43,761 bases of DNA, from NCBI GenBank assembly GCA_964459845.1, contig CAYWOC010000020.1:1-43761 (forward strand). The letters are read 5' to 3'. Shown piece by piece: positions 40,901 through 43,761 of the stretch. This DNA is from CALZFJ01 sp964459845. Its GTDB lineage: Bacteria; Bacteroidota; Bacteroidia; Bacteroidales; Muribaculaceae. The position numbers were made by a program, and so were the translations under genes. Within the stretch, counting starts at the first letter, position 1, and the number at the start of each line of letters is the position of its first letter. Below the pieces are notes generated by a model. That model was given only the letters and a program-made list of their open reading frames with translations, was not told the origin of the DNA and did not search any database.

Positions 40901-42349
40901 TTATTTTGATTTCTTCATCAGCAATACAAGACCAAGCACAGTGACTGCGGCATTGAGCAGAAGCAGCTCAAAGCTCATCACATAGCCAAACGCATCAAGC
41001 AGCCAACGCTGAACGAAAAAGCAGATGACAGGTGCTGCCACACACACATAAGGCACGAATTTGTCTTTCACGCCCTTCTTGCAGGCAAGGCCAAACACAA
41101 ACAGTCCGAGGATAGGGCCGTAGGTGTAGCTTGCAAGCGCATAGACGGCACTGATGGCATCGCTGTTGCTTATCATATAGAACACGATGATGACAAGTCC
41201 CATAATCACCGACATAGCCACATGCACCACATTGCGCGTCTTTGTGAGCTGCTCATCGTTGCTCTTCTCATGAGCTTTCAGGATATCCACCGTGAACGAG
41301 GTGGTGAGCGAGGTCAATGCTGAGCCGGCAGCCGAATATGATGCCGAGATAAGCCCCAAGATGAAAAGGATGCCTACAATGATTGGCATAGTGCTGCTTG
41401 ATGCTACAAGGCCAAACAACTCGTCGGTCTTTTCTGGCATAGTCAATCCAGAATGGCGCACATACATCACAAGCAGAGTACCAAGAACGAGGAACAATGC
41501 TATCACAAAGAATTGCGAGATTGAGCTTACAATCATATTTTTCTGCGACTCCTTGAAGTTCTTGCACGCAAGATTGCGCTGCATCATGTCTTGGTCGAGT
41601 CCTGTCATAGCTATCACCATAAATACTCCTGCAAGGAACTGCTTCCAGAAATAGGTTCCCTCCATAGGATTGTCGAAGAAGAACACACGCGAAGTCTCAT
41701 CATTTGTTATCGCCGAGACAAGACCCACGAAATCATATCCGAGGCTCTTGGCTATAAAGACGATACTCAGCACCACCGAAAGCACAAGGCAGAACGACTT
41801 CAGCGTGTCGGTCCATATGACGGTCTTCACGCCCCCCTGCTTTGTGTAAAGCCAAATAAGAGCGATTGTGATAATCACATTGAACACAAACGGTATTCCG
41901 AGCGGATCAAAGACAAGGCTCTGAAGCACCACACACACCACATAGAAGCGTACGGCTGCACCAAGCATCTTCGACACGAAGAAGAACCATGCGCCGCTCT
42001 TATAGGTCACAGCCCCGAAACGCTGCTCAAGATAGCCATATATGGAAATCAGATTTCTCTTATAAAATAGCGGGACAAGCACATAAGCTATAGCCATATA
42101 GCCGACTATAAAGCCCAGCACCATCTGCAAATAGGAATATCCCTTACCAACAACCATTCCCGGCACCGAGATGAACGTAACGCCAGAAATTGCCGCACCC
42201 ATAGTGGCAAACGCCACTATATACCACGGTGTCTGCCTGTCGCCCGAGAAGAAGCTCGCGTTGCTGCTCTTGCGTCCTGCCATATAAGACACAAAAAACA
42301 GAAGAATGAAATAGCCGACTATAGTAGCCAGCACTACCCAAGGTGTCAT
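40901..42349 (-). CDS. Sodium/solute symporter (SSS family)
   Basis: A 482-residue transporter with about 13 membrane helices. The N-terminus FFLVS-type helix is followed by the Na+/sugar signature region (SSNASFFSGDRQTPWYIVAF and GAAISGVTFISVPG). The SASYSAAGSALTSLTTSF stretch near 345 fits the Na+ site of the family. The substrate is not readable; a sugar is likely, and location behind a NamZ-like muramidase points to an amino sugar such as MurNAc (inference). Gap to NamZ is 51 bases. Confidence 0.9.
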   Translation of the reverse strand: MTPWVVLATIVGYFILLFFVSYMAGRKSSNASFFSGDRQTPWYIVAFATMGAAISGVTFISVPGMVVGKGYSYLQMVLGFIVGYMAIAYVLVPLFYKRNLISIYGYLEQRFGAVTYKSGAWFFFVSKMLGAAVRFYVVCVVLQSLVFDPLGIPFVFNVIITIALIWLYTKQGGVKTVIWTDTLKSFCLVLSVVLSIVFIAKSLGYDFVGLVSAITNDETSRVFFFDNPMEGTYFWKQFLAGVFMVIAMTGLDQDMMQRNLACKNFKESQKNMIVSSISQFFVIALFLVLGTLLVMYVRHSGLTMPEKTDELFGLVASSSTMPIIVGILFILGLISASYSAAGSALTSLTTSFTVDILKAHEKSNDEQLTKTRNVVHVAMSVIMGLVIIVFYMISNSDAISAVYALASYTYGPILGLFVFGLACKKGVKDKFVPYVCVAAPVICFFVQRWLLDAFGYVMSFELLLLNAAVTVLGLVLLMKKSK

Positions 42350-42400
42350 AATATTTTTCTACTTGATTAAAAGTGTTTATATAAATTTTAATGTTGATTA

Positions 42401-43588
42401 TCACTCTGCATAGATGAGGTATTTGCGGCGTTGGTCCTTGAAACGCTTCACGTCGTCGCTCCAAGTAGCCTTTATCTCATCGGTGCTCTTGCCGTCTTCA
42501 ATCATCTTGCGGATTGTGCCGTCGCCAATCAGCTTCTCGAAGAAACTTGTGAAGAACTTGTCGCCTATGTTCACGCTGCGGTAAGCGTCGATAAGATATT
42601 CAAGGTTGATGCCGGCAGCTATCACTTTCTCGTTGTCGAGCTTTGAGAGGTCGCGCCCGTAGCACTTCACATTGAGTTGCGGTGGATTTTTTGCGCCAGC
42701 CACGCTACGTGGAGTGAACGAATACTTGTATCCTTTTCCTTTCATATCGGGATGTCCATACACTTCAAACGGCTTGTTAGTTCCACGACCGAGGCTCACT
42801 GGAGTTGCCTCAAAGTAGCATATCGACGGATAAAGATATATCGCCGTCATTGTGCGGAGATTCGGAGATGGAGCGATGGGCAGCTTGTAGCGTGTCTGGT
42901 GGGTGTAATTCTCGCATTTCACCACAGTCAGGCGTTTGCCAAGGTACTTCCCGTCTTTAAGCCAGCCTTCGCCCTCGGCCATAAGTGCAAGCTCGCCAAG
43001 GGTCATGCCATGCACCACAGGTATAGGCAAGCGGCCTACGCCCGATTTATATTTCATGTCGAGTATCGGTCCATCCACATACATTCCGTTAGGATTCGGG
43101 CGGTCGAGCACCACCACCTCCTTGTCATACACGATAGCCGCATCCATAAGGTTTATCATTGTGACGTAATAAGTGTAGTAGCGTAGCCCCACATCCTGAA
43201 TATCAATTACAATGACATCAAATTTGTCCATATTCTCCTTGCTCGGCATCGGTGATTTTCCGTCGTATAGAGAAGCGATAGGAATGCCAGTCTTGCTATC
43301 GACACCGCTCTTCACCTTCTCTCCGGCATCGGCATTGCCGCGGAAGCCGTGTTCGGGCGAGAAAATCGTTGTCACGTTAATGCCGTTTTCAAGCATAATG
43401 TCGAGGGTGTGCTTCTTGCCCACCATACCAGTGTGATTGCTCATTATCGCCACACGCTTGCCTTTCAACAGAGGCACGTATGCACCAACTCGCGCAGCCC
43501 CCACCACAACTTCGGCAGCACTGCTTGATGCGGCAAGACCTATTGCCAACATCACTGCAAGAGCAATTCTCAGAAGATTTTTTTGCAT
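42401..43588 (-). CDS. NamZ-like exo-beta-N-acetylmuramidase (DUF1343)
   Basis: A 395-residue exported protein: signal peptide cleaved near SSA-AEV (25). Then the DUF1343 order: GKRVAIMSNHTG (42-53), SPEHGFRG, SLYDGKSPMPS, DIQDVGLRYYTYYVTM, VLDRPNPNG, PVVHGMTLGELA, APSPNLRTM and SLGRGTNKPFEVYG. Bacillus and Tannerella NamZ (GH171) release MurNAc from the non-reducing end of peptidoglycan chains. It heads a three-gene operon with a symporter and a WYL regulator. Confidence 0.92.
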   Translation of the reverse strand: MQKNLLRIALAVMLAIGLAASSSAAEVVVGAARVGAYVPLLKGKRVAIMSNHTGMVGKKHTLDIMLENGINVTTIFSPEHGFRGNADAGEKVKSGVDSKTGIPIASLYDGKSPMPSKENMDKFDVIVIDIQDVGLRYYTYYVTMINLMDAAIVYDKEVVVLDRPNPNGMYVDGPILDMKYKSGVGRLPIPVVHGMTLGELALMAEGEGWLKDGKYLGKRLTVVKCENYTHQTRYKLPIAPSPNLRTMTAIYLYPSICYFEATPVSLGRGTNKPFEVYGHPDMKGKGYKYSFTPRSVAGAKNPPQLNVKCYGRDLSKLDNEKVIAAGINLEYLIDAYRSVNIGDKFFTSFFEKLIGDGTIRKMIEDGKSTDEIKATWSDDVKRFKDQRRKYLIYAE

Positions 43589-43645
43589 AATATCAAGTTT
43601 TTAAGTTGTCAAAAAGATTAAATAATCATGTATTTTTTGATTTTA

Positions 43646-43676
43646 CAAAGATAATGCAAATGAATGCAGAAACAAA
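43646..43676 (-). promoter_or_regulatory. Promoter of the NamZ operon
   Basis: On the minus strand TTTG (43673-43676), 19 bases, TATCTTTG (43646-43653), 57 bases before the NamZ ATG. The last 85 bases of the window (43677-43761) show nothing I recognise. Confidence 0.75.
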
Positions 43677-43761
43677 AATAAAAACAAAGTTTTTCGATTT
43701 CACCTTATATCCACTATAGCGCATTTGCATCGTTTTGCTATCACCGACTATTAATATTGCT

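Noticed and set aside
1..43761. CRISPR arrays, IS elements, integrases or prophage genes
   Set aside because: I saw no regularly spaced repeats, transposase or integrase motifs, or phage structural genes; the S24 repressor stands alone.

Overview
The window looks like a chromosome segment of a gut-type Bacteroidales bacterium; Muribaculaceae or a near relative is my best guess, but I cannot fix the family from this sequence alone. Reasons: many genes follow the Bacteroidetes promoter pattern (TTTG, 19-20 bases, TAnnTTTG) rather than -35/-10 boxes; Shine-Dalgarno sites are scarce; there are LruC-domain and BspA-like secreted proteins, SusD-free OMP/lptC/coaX housekeeping loci, DUF1343 (NamZ) and a TGS-type nucleoside kinase, all common in this phylum. 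Base composition is about half GC in housekeeping genes and clearly AT-richer in the restriction-modification and toxin-antitoxin islands.

Layout, left to right. 1-2.3 kb: the tail of an unknown gene, a bidirectional terminator, tRNA-Leu(CAA), an AI-2E/PerM-family exporter and a YczE/YitT-type membrane protein. 2.3-4.5 kb: a compact type II restriction-modification operon (NgoBV-like endonuclease plus C5 methyltransferase). 4.7-8 kb: lysS and pgi. 8.1-11.7 kb: a secreted conserved protein, a Nudix/winged-helix regulator with a palindrome between promoter and start codon, a cytosolic vWA protein, an AlaX-type editing protein and a 49-residue basic protein. 11.7-16.9 kb (minus): the rimP-nusA-infB operon followed by folK, which has no canonical start codon. 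17-23 kb (minus): a BspA-like LRR protein, trmB and the Mrp ATPase, then a large LruC lipoprotein. 23.3-24 kb: a HigBA-type module whose toxin is broken.

24.0-29.3 kb (minus) holds the most interesting block: six tightly overlapping genes encoding a steroid 5-alpha-reductase-type membrane enzyme, an Old Yellow Enzyme-type flavin reductase, two short-chain dehydrogenases, a HEAT-like protein and a secreted HSL-family esterase. By analogy with the 5AR/5BR/HSDH clusters known from gut Bacteroidetes this is a candidate bile-acid or steroid reduction pathway, here with two extra components, and it sits directly behind the lptC locus without a promoter of its own that I can see.

29.3-33.5 kb (minus): lptC, an outer-membrane beta-barrel, coaX, a small membrane protein, divIC/ftsB and trmD. 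33.7-39.2 kb (plus): an S24-type repressor with an apparent operator, a nucleoside kinase, a CE2-type esterase and dnaX. 39.2-39.8 kb (minus): two short, related, previously easy-to-miss genes (45 and 35 codons), each with its own terminator. 40-43.7 kb (minus): an operon of a NamZ-like muramidase, a sodium/solute symporter and a WYL regulator, with a clear promoter.
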